64,000 nt of DNA from positions 118,232 to 182,231 of the forward strand of contig CAJUDY010000003.1 of the NCBI GenBank assembly GCA_910584945.1, read 5' to 3'. Position 1 is the first letter of the stretch. Each line of letters opens with the position of its first letter. Under the pieces are notes generated by a model. It was not told the origin of the DNA and did no database searches. It worked only from the letters and a program-made list of their open reading frames with translations. The DNA comes from an uncultured Lachnospiraceae bacterium (GTDB lineage: Bacteria; Bacillota; Clostridia; Lachnospirales; Lachnospiraceae). The position numbers were made by a program, and so were the translations under genes. Of this stretch, positions 35,274 through 45,164 are shown in pieces.

Positions 35274-36030
35274 ATGCTTGAATTATCAAGCAAAAATGTA
35301 ACAAATACCCAAAATCAATTTTTCAATACAATCAAAGAACTAAAGGTTGGGAAACTGCTGCGTAAAGCAAACATTACAAAATCCTGCGGTATTTCCGCAT
35401 ATGAGGTGTTCCAGCTCCTCCTGCTGTCAGTATTTCAGTGAAAGAACCTTTTCCGGTTTCTTAATTCAAAGCGGAAAGACCTGGCGGTCTCTAAAAATAC
35501 TTATTATCGCTTTTTAAATGACACGTCCTTCAACTGAACAGGGTTCCTTTTGCTCCTGTCTGCAAAAGTAACCGGCGCTTTCAGCCCCCTTACCAGACCG
35601 GAACGGGTAAAAGTGCTGGTTCTGGATGATTCTGTGGTCAAACGTAACCGCAGTAAAGCGGTGGAACTTCTAGCACGGGTATATGACCATGTAGATCATA
35701 AATACCAGAAGAGATTTACCATGCTTACGCCGGGATGGTCGAATGGATACAGCTTTGTTCCAGCCGGCTTCAACCTTCCTTCTTCTGCAAAGAAGAGCAA
35801 CCGCTATCAAGAAATATCTGATCAAATTGACCACCATACCAATGGCTACAAAGCCCGTAAGGAAAGCCTTTTATCAAAGACGAAAGCGGCATCCGCCTAA
35901 TCCGCAGGGCACTGGCTGCAGGAATCTAGGCGGATTATGTCTTCATGGATACCTGGTTCACAACAGAGCCGATGCTGACAGAAATATTAGAGGCCAGGGA
36001 TAAACTCTCAGACGACATTTATACAGGCTT
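35274..36030 (+). pseudogene. decayed IS4-family transposase
   Basis: The frame starts at 35274 and encodes FNTIKELKVGKLLRKANITK, with NTYYRFLNDTSF further on. In-frame TGA stops occur at 35439 and 35535. The same frame then continues into the catalytic part, with VLVLDDSVVKRNRSKAVELL (first Asp), up to a frameshift near 35885. The other frame gives RLIRRALAAGI, a TAG, then ADYVFMDTWFTTEP (second Asp). The 3' third with the catalytic Glu is missing. With three stops, one frameshift and a truncation it is dead. It marks the right-hand edge (transcription sense) of the defence island. Confidence 0.8.
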
Positions 36031-36067
36031 TGTTTGAAAATATCTGCTGGGAAAGTTGCGTTTTGAG

Positions 36068-36517
36068 TTATATATTTTTATATAACTCTTTTGAATCGAG
36101 AAAATCCTCCACCAATTTCATATACTTATCACAAATTTCTCTACTCTTTTCCATCTTCCTGACAGTACACTCCCAAACAATCAGACACTTAATACCAACT
36201 GCTCTTAATTCATTTTGCACTACCGTATCCCTGCGAATATTCGCATCAAACTTCCTGCTCCAAAAATCCATATTGCTCTTTGGCATATATGCATATTTAC
36301 ATTTTTCATGCCTGTGCCAGTAGCATCCATGAATAAATATCGCCGTATTATACTTTCTCAAATAGATATCGGGATGCCCTGATACCTGCTTGGAATTTAT
36401 TCTATATCGGTATCCTCTGGAAAAAAGCTGTTTTCTGAAATATATTTCCGGTTTTGTATCTTTTGAACGAATAGCCGCCATATTTTTGCTCCGCTGTTCG
36501 GATGTAACAATATCCAT
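36068..36517 (-). CDS. vsr: very short patch repair endonuclease
   Basis: This 149-residue protein matches Vsr closely: RSKNMAAIRSKDTKPEIYFR, RYRINSKQVSGHPDIYLRKY (with the catalytic Asp), then AIFIHGCYWHRHEKCKYAY and FWSRKFDANIRRD. Vsr nicks beside T:G mismatches that arise when 5-methylcytosine deaminates, so it protects the host from the mutagenic side effect of a Dcm-type methyltransferase. Such an enzyme is encoded at the other end of the same operon. I place the start at 36517 because Vsr proteins begin just before this point; an ATG at 36541 is also possible. It is the last gene of the island. Confidence 0.92.
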   Translation of the reverse strand: MDIVTSEQRSKNMAAIRSKDTKPEIYFRKQLFSRGYRYRINSKQVSGHPDIYLRKYNTAIFIHGCYWHRHEKCKYAYMPKSNMDFWSRKFDANIRRDTVVQNELRAVGIKCLIVWECTVRKMEKSREICDKYMKLVEDFLDSKELYKNI

Positions 36518-36564
36518 TTGCTCACTTCCTCTACTATCCATGTTTTCAGGTAATCTTCCCAGAT

Positions 36565-37260
36565 TCAGTCAATAACCGGCAAAAAAACCTTCATACGTCT
36601 TAATTGTTTCAGTAATTCCTCTATCGTCCCTGCCTTGTCTGCCGACGTAATAAGAATCCCCATTTCTATATTCCCCTGCATACCATGGTAAGATAAATTT
36701 GCAGATGATACTAAACTTGACGCTCCATCCACAACAATCATCTTTGCATGAAGTGCTGCCATTCGGTCACTTTCTGCTTTGTTATACTCATATAAACGCA
36801 GATATTGTCCCCTATATGACTTCACACGCTGCAACTGTTCCTCATGTTTTTCAACATCATTGATATACAGATTCACATACACGCCAGTGGTGCTTTTCTG
36901 TATCATACTGTCAAGCATACCGTCAAAATAATCAGAGATGGAATACCCTGTAATTGTAATGCTCCGACAAGCCTGCATAATCAATTGACCAACCACATCC
37001 TCCGTCCTTTTTGCTCTCAGTCTGAAACTTGATGGAGCAGTAATTACCAACTCACACTTATCACCCGTATTACGAAAATAGGCTGTACATATCAGACCGA
37101 TAATGTCCGTCAACTCTTTTTCATCAATATTCGGAAAATGCCTGCGAAGTTCCTGCATTGATCTCTCAAACTCAGGAATATTCGGCCTTTTCAAGCATTT
37201 TTCTAAATCGTCTATTACGGTTTCTACGATAAGATCAATGTTTATATCTGTATTCCACAT
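36565..37260 (-). CDS. drmC: phospholipase D-like protein, DISARM DrmC
   Basis: This 231-residue protein has a single PLD motif near residue 167 (ALHAKMIVVDG) followed by SLVSSANLSYHGMQGNIEMG, the HxK-D-N pattern of the PLD superfamily. This size, with one catalytic motif and a helical N-terminus, fits DrmC, the phospholipase-domain component of DISARM. It overlaps drmB by 19 bases. In the DISARM system first described DrmC was reported to be dispensable for protection. Confidence 0.85.
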   Translation of the reverse strand: MWNTDINIDLIVETVIDDLEKCLKRPNIPEFERSMQELRRHFPNIDEKELTDIIGLICTAYFRNTGDKCELVITAPSSFRLRAKRTEDVVGQLIMQACRSITITGYSISDYFDGMLDSMIQKSTTGVYVNLYINDVEKHEEQLQRVKSYRGQYLRLYEYNKAESDRMAALHAKMIVVDGASSLVSSANLSYHGMQGNIEMGILITSADKAGTIEELLKQLRRMKVFLPVID

Positions 37261-38993
37261 AATTCTCCAATCAGGTCTCTGAAAAAGCCCTGTTCTTCCC
37301 TTTTAGGAACCGGAACAACAAGCGCACGGTCGAGCATACGATTTCCATTTTCACAGGCTGTTTCGGAAATCATTGTACAGGAATGACATGCAGCTCCATT
37401 AATTCTGTCTTTCTGCGGCTTATTCATAAAACACTCCGGATCTGTAGTGCAGCTCAAAGCGTTCTGCAGCGCTTCCCGCAAAATAAAAATAAATTTCTCC
37501 CAGTTACCCAGTTCTACCAGACCTCCCAATGATCCTTCCTTATCTGAGCTGCCGGTATAAATCAAAATTCCACACATCTTCTCGCTGCTGTAAATACGTT
37601 CCTTTATAGCGGTAGACGAATACCCTGACTGCATTGCCATTTCCTTAATCAACAGATGCGCCAGTGTATGTAAAAGAACATACTCTGCATCCCGCTCTCC
37701 ATGCAGTGTCCATTCCTTTTCCCTGCAGTATTTGGCATAAACCTGTTTATATTTTTCTGACAACTCATTCACAGCAGGTCTCTGTTTCCAGGCATTTATC
37801 GCATCACGGTTTAATTCAAGAAACACGCCTTCCCCATGCACTTCGACTGCTGGAAGCCAGGCATCTTTTCCTGACCCCTTATTCAGCTTACAGATATGTT
37901 TTGGTTCATTCACCTCCGGTTCCGGCGCCTCCATCCGCATAAAGCCCAAAAGAACCATTACCTCACGCAGGCGATGAATCTTCACAAGTCTTGAAAACCA
38001 GCGTTTCAAAGCCGGTTTTACAGGCACATCTTCCGCCTGAAAATATTTATAGTCACGCTTAAATGCCAAATCGTCATGATGGGTAATTGCATTGTACTCC
38101 ATCTCTTTGATTTCTATAAACTCCTTTATCTTATTCTTAATCCGCTTATAGGCATCCTCAAATTCCTGACGGGTATAACGCTCCTGAAAAAACAGTTCAT
38201 ATGCTTTTTGTAACCCCTCCGACTCCCCCAAAGCTTTCTCAAATGCCTCAATCGTAGGTAAGTTATTGCTGATTAAGTCATTGATTGGATCCGTCCATGG
38301 CGGGATGGATATGGCACTCCTGATAACCGGAAAATACACGTTGGACGCACCACGCTGTGATGGAATTACCATCTTTTTACATCGTTGATTTTTTGCCCCC
38401 GGTCTGTGCGGATGATGACCGCTGCATGTCAAGCCATCAAAATTTTCCTTTTGCATTGCCCCTGCCATCGTGCGCTTTGCTCCGCAGCTGCATTTAACCA
38501 GCATTTCACTCAGGGAAGATGTGTTGCCGGTTGATATTAATTCCATGCGCTCATGGCCAGGACAGCCAGCTCCATAATGTACCCACCACGACCATGGGAA
38601 GTCCTCCATATGACCATCTTCACAGGCAAGAATAAACCTGGCTGGAAAAGCATCCCATCCACATTCCGGACATTTGGGTCCTTTGTCACGGATATATTTA
38701 TCCCTGTTAAAGCCATTGCGGATATCAAACAAATGATGGCAATGCTTACATACATGGTAATAAGGAAACGAAACTATGGGAATATCATCCCAGTCACTTG
38801 TCTGCGGTGACTTGAAATTATATACGCCAAGATAGCTTGCCAAGCGCAGATCAACAATGGTATTTCCCGTATTTTTCCAATAATCAATATCCAACACCGT
38901 CACCGAATCATGGAGGGCATCCATAATAGCTCCCGGTCCATATGTGGTTATCAGCTGATTCGGTCGAACCTCACCCAGTTTATTCCAGTTCAT
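37242..38993 (-). CDS. drmB: DUF1998 protein, DISARM DrmB
   Basis: This 583-residue protein opens with RPNQLITTYGPGAIMD, a usual DrmB start. It contains several zinc-type cysteine pairs: CKHCHHLF, KCPECGW, VKCSCGAKR and, near the end, CHSCTMISETACENG. The C-terminal HTLAHLLIKEMAMQSGYSST region with GILIYTGSSDKEGSLGG is characteristic of DUF1998. DrmB binds DrmA to form the core DISARM DNA-translocating complex. Its ATG overlaps the drmA stop by one base (TGATG). Confidence 0.92.
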   Translation of the reverse strand: MNWNKLGEVRPNQLITTYGPGAIMDALHDSVTVLDIDYWKNTGNTIVDLRLASYLGVYNFKSPQTSDWDDIPIVSFPYYHVCKHCHHLFDIRNGFNRDKYIRDKGPKCPECGWDAFPARFILACEDGHMEDFPWSWWVHYGAGCPGHERMELISTGNTSSLSEMLVKCSCGAKRTMAGAMQKENFDGLTCSGHHPHRPGAKNQRCKKMVIPSQRGASNVYFPVIRSAISIPPWTDPINDLISNNLPTIEAFEKALGESEGLQKAYELFFQERYTRQEFEDAYKRIKNKIKEFIEIKEMEYNAITHHDDLAFKRDYKYFQAEDVPVKPALKRWFSRLVKIHRLREVMVLLGFMRMEAPEPEVNEPKHICKLNKGSGKDAWLPAVEVHGEGVFLELNRDAINAWKQRPAVNELSEKYKQVYAKYCREKEWTLHGERDAEYVLLHTLAHLLIKEMAMQSGYSSTAIKERIYSSEKMCGILIYTGSSDKEGSLGGLVELGNWEKFIFILREALQNALSCTTDPECFMNKPQKDRINGAACHSCTMISETACENGNRMLDRALVVPVPKREEQGFFRDLIGELCGIQI

Positions 38994-41900
38994 CAGCTTT
39001 CCTCCTCGTTATAATAATATATGGTAGCAGCCTTTTCTACTTCCCGCATGGAATTCAGCGTCGGTTTCTCACGTTCTTTGCAATAACTGTGATAATAATT
39101 CAGCAGACGATTTTGATTCTCCACTCCCTTGTCACTTGTATAGTAAGTCAAAGGTTTGATATCCCGGCACAGATCACGCCAGCCGCTGATAAAATCATCT
39201 ATTTCCCGCTCCGCATCCTCACAGGCACGGTGATTTACAACCGTAACTCTGTCCAGAATTTCTTTCTTCAGCTCCTGAATTTTTTCATCCGGAAAAGAAA
39301 CAATAGCGCCTGCCTTTTTGTTGGCGGCCAATTCCTCATACTGTAAACGCAGCATTCCAACTACCACTGCATGAAGCACTCTGTCCCTTGCCCGGGCCGA
39401 AAACGGAGTTGCCGTCGTTCCTTCAATATAACGGTATATCTGCGAATGAAACCCTGTGAAATTCTCATAGTGCGATAAATCTCTGGGGCGATATGGATTG
39501 TACACTGTAATAATCAAGCCCGGATATGTGCGCCCTACACGGCTGCTTGCCTGTATATATTCGGAATTCTGCTTCGGTTCTCCGGTAATCGCCATCAATC
39601 CCAGCCGGTCAACATCCATACCTACGGCTATCATATTAGTCGCAATAACCACATCATAACAACTTTGCCTGGACTGTCCCGGATTATATTCCTCTGTCAA
39701 CTCCTCCAGAATCCTTGTAATTTCATACGAAGGAATACGGGAAGTAATTTCTTTCTTCTTTGGCAGGAATCGCCTCAACTCGTGACCATATTTCTTTTTC
39801 AGGTTTTCTATTCGGCTGGGAATGTCGTCATCAAGCAGGCGTACTGCGCCTCCCAGCTCACGGATTGAGTTAAAGTATCCAATCAATGTGTAATAAGGAT
39901 CCACAAAGTCCTTATATTCCTCATGCTGGGCAAGGTCAAATACTGTCTGAAGAATTATGGCATAAACACGCAGAAGCGTTGTCTTCACAGATGAACCATT
40001 TCCGCATACGCCAACATACTGCCGGAATGGTTTCTGCCCTGCCTGCTCCATCTGCTGAATCTGCTCCTCATCATTGATGCCATATGACTGCATTGGCAGC
40101 CTGATCTCCGTAATAAAATAAGAATTTCCCATATCAAAACCGTCCGGCGGAAACTGGGCATAATTCTCTCGTCCATACAGACAGCGAATCTGCTCTTTCG
40201 CATTCTTGATTGTTGCAGTAGAAACAATATACTTGGGCTTTATTTTCTGGTCAGCACGATAGAAAGAGCACAATTCCTCAACCAGTTCCTCATACCCCCC
40301 GTATATTGTACCGAGAGGCCCCGTAATCAGATGCAGCTCATCCTGAATGATCAGTTCCGGCGGATAAAAAGGTTTTACACGGCTCGGTTTAACCTGAGGT
40401 AAATCCCCCACGGCCTTGTGATAAGTTACATGTTCTTCTCCTTTTGCAATATACCCACATCTAGCACAGAATCTGTCTGCTTTACCAAAAAGCACCCCTG
40501 TTTGCTCACTCCAAGGCAGAGTAGCAAATTTATCAACTGTGGAGATTACAATAGTCGGACATTTCCGATAAATTTCTTCATCCACCAAGTACACCGGCAA
40601 AGATATATTATTAAATTTGTAAAAATGGCACTTCTTGTTCGAGCAGGATATTTTTACGGTTTTGAGCACGGTGTCAATATCATAATCATTTTCTGTGATT
40701 TCCCTTCCACAGCAGGGACACTTAATCAGCTGCTTTGTCAATCTTCTCTTAAAGTCACGCTGCTTTTGAAAATCTTTACTATTATATTCACTGAATGTAT
40801 TGGGCGTAACCTGCTTTCCCACCCAAAATCCAATAGCAAACCTCTGCTTCCCAAACAGATCCGGGTGCCTCTCTCTGGTCATTTCCGCTGCAATGACTAA
40901 TTTTATCAGACGATCTCTCTGCTGTGTGGTAAGAAGACGCAGCGTATACCTTAAAAAGACTGTCACACCCCCGTCTTTTTCATATTCTGTTTCATCACCG
41001 GCAGTAAGACGGCGATAGGCCATTGTAAACGCAATCAGTCCAAGATACGCCTCCGTCTTTCCGCCTCCTGTCGGGAAATAAAGCAGATCTACAATCCTGC
41101 GCTCCTCCGAATCAGGATATATAATGCCTGTCAAATTCAGCAATACAAAAGCAATCTGAAAAGGACGCCACTCAGAATGATCCTCTTTCATATAATCTTT
41201 CAGATTACAGTTAATTCCCTGGCCGCTTTGTCCGGCATACGCAGATATACTCCTCTGCATATACATAACCTGATTCATAAAAGAGAATGCCTGAAATACA
41301 ACCTGGTCATTTTCAATCAAATCAATGCCCGCATTCATTCTCCGACAGGCATTCTCACATTCTTTGATAATCGAATTACCTTTTCCCCTGAATTCATCAC
41401 GAGCCATATATTTATGACTCTTCAAGCCGTCAATCCATTTTCGATAGTCATCTGTCATGTTCCTGAGGCGCGCAACGCTTTCTTCCCTGTTTTTCGGCTG
41501 CATAAGAAAGCGCATGGAAAAAGTATGCTCCGGGAAGGTATTGATCTGCGGGCTTACCCCATTCATCTCATAATCAGGAATAAATGATGTACGCACAGCA
41601 ACAGCATTTTCACTTTCCTCTGTTTTGATCCATATTGCAGAGCAGCCACGCCCTCTTGCAAAAACAGGACGTGTCTCATAATAATATTCATCCTCCAGTT
41701 TATTGGAACGACACCTGTATTCCGGCACAAAAATCGGCTTCAGGTTATCATCTGCAAGCTGAATTTCCACCTGAAACATTACCTGCTCGTATTCTTTCTC
41801 TTTCTCCGTTTTGGGTCTGCGGTTATACAGATACACCGAAATCATTTTATTTCCGCCACTGACAGGCATTTGGAGAATATGAAGCTGAAGATGTTCATCT

Positions 41901-42418
41901 TCTTCCAGACACATTTTCCCGAAACACCCTGTTGATGCCAGATCAATATCAACCACCGCCAGATGCGGTACCCTGACATAGCGTGAACGCTTTACCTCTT
42001 TCTCCACGCCTCCCTGCGTCTCCAATACCTTCTCCTGGGTCTTTTCGTATGATCCCCACTTGATACTGGCAGTGATAACAGACACATCAGCCCCGACATA
42101 ACAGGTCAGCCCACAGGAAGCCTGTTTTTTGAATTTGCCTTGAGCCGGTGTTTCAGAATCATAATCCTCCATACCTGTACTGCTGTCTTTTCTGTCCTCA
42201 GTGTAATATTCATTATTCATAAATTCCTGATCATCATATGTTTCATCTTCGCTGAATGAAGTATCTGACGGATAGAGCATACCCGTAATATAGCTGACTG
42301 TGGGCATCTCGTTCAGCGCCTCACATTCCTCCTGCGGTCCCATCAGGTCAATCCGCAGCGCTTCCAGTATTTTTTCACGGACAGCCGCACATTTAAAAGA
42401 AGTTATATTATCTGCCAT
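38993..42418 (-). CDS. drmA: SF2 helicase, DISARM DrmA
   Basis: This 1141-residue helicase has Walker A FPTGGGKTEAYLG (about residue 446), Walker B QDELHLITGPLG (about 688), motif III STATIKNAKEQ, and C-terminal motifs VVIATNMIAVGMDVDRLG and QASSRVGRTYPG (about 950). A four-cysteine zinc cluster (CPCCGRE, CSNKKC) lies near residue 560-590, and another (FCARCGYIAKGEEH) follows. The first 400 residues are an extension typical of DrmA. It recognises and translocates on invading DNA with DrmB. It starts one base after the Res gene stop. Confidence 0.92.
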   Translation of the reverse strand: MADNITSFKCAAVREKILEALRIDLMGPQEECEALNEMPTVSYITGMLYPSDTSFSEDETYDDQEFMNNEYYTEDRKDSSTGMEDYDSETPAQGKFKKQASCGLTCYVGADVSVITASIKWGSYEKTQEKVLETQGGVEKEVKRSRYVRVPHLAVVDIDLASTGCFGKMCLEEDEHLQLHILQMPVSGGNKMISVYLYNRRPKTEKEKEYEQVMFQVEIQLADDNLKPIFVPEYRCRSNKLEDEYYYETRPVFARGRGCSAIWIKTEESENAVAVRTSFIPDYEMNGVSPQINTFPEHTFSMRFLMQPKNREESVARLRNMTDDYRKWIDGLKSHKYMARDEFRGKGNSIIKECENACRRMNAGIDLIENDQVVFQAFSFMNQVMYMQRSISAYAGQSGQGINCNLKDYMKEDHSEWRPFQIAFVLLNLTGIIYPDSEERRIVDLLYFPTGGGKTEAYLGLIAFTMAYRRLTAGDETEYEKDGGVTVFLRYTLRLLTTQQRDRLIKLVIAAEMTRERHPDLFGKQRFAIGFWVGKQVTPNTFSEYNSKDFQKQRDFKRRLTKQLIKCPCCGREITENDYDIDTVLKTVKISCSNKKCHFYKFNNISLPVYLVDEEIYRKCPTIVISTVDKFATLPWSEQTGVLFGKADRFCARCGYIAKGEEHVTYHKAVGDLPQVKPSRVKPFYPPELIIQDELHLITGPLGTIYGGYEELVEELCSFYRADQKIKPKYIVSTATIKNAKEQIRCLYGRENYAQFPPDGFDMGNSYFITEIRLPMQSYGINDEEQIQQMEQAGQKPFRQYVGVCGNGSSVKTTLLRVYAIILQTVFDLAQHEEYKDFVDPYYTLIGYFNSIRELGGAVRLLDDDIPSRIENLKKKYGHELRRFLPKKKEITSRIPSYEITRILEELTEEYNPGQSRQSCYDVVIATNMIAVGMDVDRLGLMAITGEPKQNSEYIQASSRVGRTYPGLIITVYNPYRPRDLSHYENFTGFHSQIYRYIEGTTATPFSARARDRVLHAVVVGMLRLQYEELAANKKAGAIVSFPDEKIQELKKEILDRVTVVNHRACEDAEREIDDFISGWRDLCRDIKPLTYYTSDKGVENQNRLLNYYHSYCKEREKPTLNSMREVEKAATIYYYNEEES

Positions 42419-42419
42419 C

Positions 42420-45107
42420 TCAATCCTCCTCTGTTCTTATGGGAACAGCTTTTCCGATCATGTACTTGAATGTATTCCCGATTATGATTTCCTGCCCCGG
42501 AATCAGCTTAAAATACCAAGGCTTATGGTCTGTGTCAACATCCGTTGCACAGGAACACCATTGTATGGCCGATTTGGCTTTATCAAGGACATCTATATCC
42601 TCTGTACGGTTAGCCGCTTTGATCTCTATCACATACTTTGCATCGTCCGTCTCAACAATAAAATCCGGATTATATTGCTTACCAGCCTTATAAAACAGCC
42701 CCAGCTGGTTCAATGGCGGCTTAATGAACCGCAGCACCGCATCATCTTCCTCCAGGATCACGGAAAAACGACGCTCATCGTCACTGTCAAAAGCATTTTG
42801 ACTGTAATATGACTTTTTATATCCCTCAAAAACATACTGCCGGATGTTTTTCTTATCCCGTATTTCCTTTGTGTAATGCAAAACGCCGTTATTCTTTCGG
42901 ATATTCCTGACACCGCTGCCAAAGACAATCAAATCTTTCTGAACATGATAGAGAAACTCTGTATGCTCCTCCTTCGCAGCATATATCTGTTTTCTCAAAT
43001 CTTCCACAATGGCCGTAGCATACCGGCGTACAATCTTCTTTCTGGTGTCAAAGTCGCCTTCAATCAATTTAAGATACTGCTCTACCACATCCAGAATATA
43101 ATCCGCATCATCAGCACAGAATTCCGGAATTTCATCCAGCAAAGCAGCTGCCAGAAAGTTCTCCGGGTCATTTTCCATAAGAGCATCCGCATCCACCGAT
43201 GAAAGAAGCCTGTCATTTATTACATCATATCGTTCAATTTTAGATGCGGCAATTTCAAAATCTTCAATTCCCCGGCAAACTGTAATCGGATGAAATGTAA
43301 CCGTAGAGCTGTAACCAATTGTAATCTTCGGCACGGAGACCGCTACTCTGACCATATCTTCCAGACGTCTGGCAAACTCATCCTTTTTCAACGCGGAAAG
43401 CTTTGCTTTCTTCTCTGAGATTTCAGGCTCCACACTGTCCTGTACCGTCGAATTTCCTTCCGTCGATTCTGTCACATGGTCTTTATCCTCCGCTTCCATA
43501 CTGAACATTTCTGCCAATGACAATTGCTGAAACTCATCCGGCTTCTCTTTCTCAGGCTCCCCTACCCTGGCATATGCCTGCAGATATGCGCTGTACAAAG
43601 CTGCCACTGACTGGGAATCCCTTGTCCCAATCTGCTGAAAGGATGCAATCTGCTCGCTCTGCATAGCCATATCTATAAAAGACAACTGATAATCATCAAA
43701 ACTTGTCTGGATAGATACCTGCTTCATATCGGGCAAATCCTCTGTATCGAGGTCACGATGACGGAATACCGGATTATTCCTTAAATCGTCCACAATCTCA
43801 CGATAATGTTCATGTGCCACAATATCCAGAGTATCCAGTTCCTCAACTCCTGTAATAGTGCCAAACGGAAGACGCAGCCCCCTTCCTATCGTCTGCAACG
43901 CCAGAATATCCGATTTTGCCGCGTTCAATGGAATGATGGTAAACAGGTTATTGACATCCCACCCCTCTTTCAGCTTATAAACATGCAGCACAATCTCGAT
44001 GGGATTGGTATTTTCTTCAATCGTCAACAATTTCTGGATATTCTCTTCCGTCTCCACACTGCCGGTACTGGAATCTATCTGTATGACCTTACCGATATAA
44101 CGCCCGCCAAAAAATGCATCGGAATCTATTTTCGCCCTTACCTCTCTGGCATGTCCGGTGTCCCTGCAGGCAACCAGAACAATAGGCTTTACCTGTGGAA
44201 GATTGTTATCCACACAGTATTTATAAACAACAGCTTTTCTCCTCTCATGAAGCCGTATGCCATCCTTCAGTTTCATTTCTTCAATATCTGCCGCCGAATA
44301 CCCTGCTGTATTGGTTCTCCCCATCACAACGGGAACCTTGAGGTATTTTCCGGCTCCCTCAGCCAATCCATACTCAAAGATAACATTTTTATTTGTATTT
44401 TTAGGTGTGGCAGTAAACTCCAAACCCAGAATCGGTTTCAGATAATTAATGGCTTTCATGGAAGCAGGCGCATAATAACGGTGCGCCTCATCCATGCAGA
44501 TCACCAAGTCATCAAAACTGCGCAGCACATCCGAAAAAGAACCGCCCAGATCCTCATTAAAAACATGGAATTTAAACTGCACATCTCCACGGGTAAATAT
44601 TTTACCAATATTGAAGATAAACAGCTGTACTTCCGAAGTATTCTCCACGAAAAGCTCTCCCTGTTCATATTTTACAGGGTAACTGAGATAATTTTCACCA
44701 TCATAAACCTTAGGTCTTCCCATCTCTGCTTCCAGACCACGAAACACATACTTGGGATGGCTGGGTACTGCTTCCGCCCGCAGTTTGTCATAGATTGTGT
44801 TTCCCGGAGCCAGAATCATAAAATGCCTATACCCTTTGGTCTTGTACAAATAATATATGGCGGCTCCCATCAGTCTGGTTTTGCCAATCCCGGTCGCCAT
44901 GGAAAAGCAAAACGAGGGGAAATCAAACTCTTTTGCAACCAGAATCGCATGAGGATTCTGACATTGCATGGAGGCAGTCTGCTCCGCCTCTTCTTTTTTA
45001 GCTGTCCTGTATTCCAACTGTTCGCTGATGTTGGCAAAGCACCACAGAGCATCATATTGGGGTTCCCGCAGGCTCATTGCCCAGTTTATCTTATCGACTG
45101 TGTTCAT
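42420..45107 (-). CDS. res: type III restriction enzyme Res-like helicase/nuclease
   Basis: This 895-residue protein is laid out like a type III Res subunit: Walker A FSMATGIGKTRLMGA (about residue 65-80), DEAH box MDEAHRYY (about 203), LEFTATPKN, VYKLKEGWDVNNLFTIIPL and motif VI ALQTIGRGLRLPFG, then at the C-terminus a PD-(D/E)XK nuclease (YNPDFIVETDDAKYVIEIKA, about 810-828). It would translocate or signal along DNA and cut when it meets another unmodified site. The Mod subunit lies 57 bases upstream. A complete type III pair inside a DISARM gene cluster is unusual. Confidence 0.88.
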   Translation of the reverse strand: MNTVDKINWAMSLREPQYDALWCFANISEQLEYRTAKKEEAEQTASMQCQNPHAILVAKEFDFPSFCFSMATGIGKTRLMGAAIYYLYKTKGYRHFMILAPGNTIYDKLRAEAVPSHPKYVFRGLEAEMGRPKVYDGENYLSYPVKYEQGELFVENTSEVQLFIFNIGKIFTRGDVQFKFHVFNEDLGGSFSDVLRSFDDLVICMDEAHRYYAPASMKAINYLKPILGLEFTATPKNTNKNVIFEYGLAEGAGKYLKVPVVMGRTNTAGYSAADIEEMKLKDGIRLHERRKAVVYKYCVDNNLPQVKPIVLVACRDTGHAREVRAKIDSDAFFGGRYIGKVIQIDSSTGSVETEENIQKLLTIEENTNPIEIVLHVYKLKEGWDVNNLFTIIPLNAAKSDILALQTIGRGLRLPFGTITGVEELDTLDIVAHEHYREIVDDLRNNPVFRHRDLDTEDLPDMKQVSIQTSFDDYQLSFIDMAMQSEQIASFQQIGTRDSQSVAALYSAYLQAYARVGEPEKEKPDEFQQLSLAEMFSMEAEDKDHVTESTEGNSTVQDSVEPEISEKKAKLSALKKDEFARRLEDMVRVAVSVPKITIGYSSTVTFHPITVCRGIEDFEIAASKIERYDVINDRLLSSVDADALMENDPENFLAAALLDEIPEFCADDADYILDVVEQYLKLIEGDFDTRKKIVRRYATAIVEDLRKQIYAAKEEHTEFLYHVQKDLIVFGSGVRNIRKNNGVLHYTKEIRDKKNIRQYVFEGYKKSYYSQNAFDSDDERRFSVILEEDDAVLRFIKPPLNQLGLFYKAGKQYNPDFIVETDDAKYVIEIKAANRTEDIDVLDKAKSAIQWCSCATDVDTDHKPWYFKLIPGQEIIIGNTFKYMIGKAVPIRTEED

Positions 45108-45164
45108 TCTTATTCCCTCTTGCCCGCTTCAACGGACATAAAATCAATATTTGGTATGGAACAT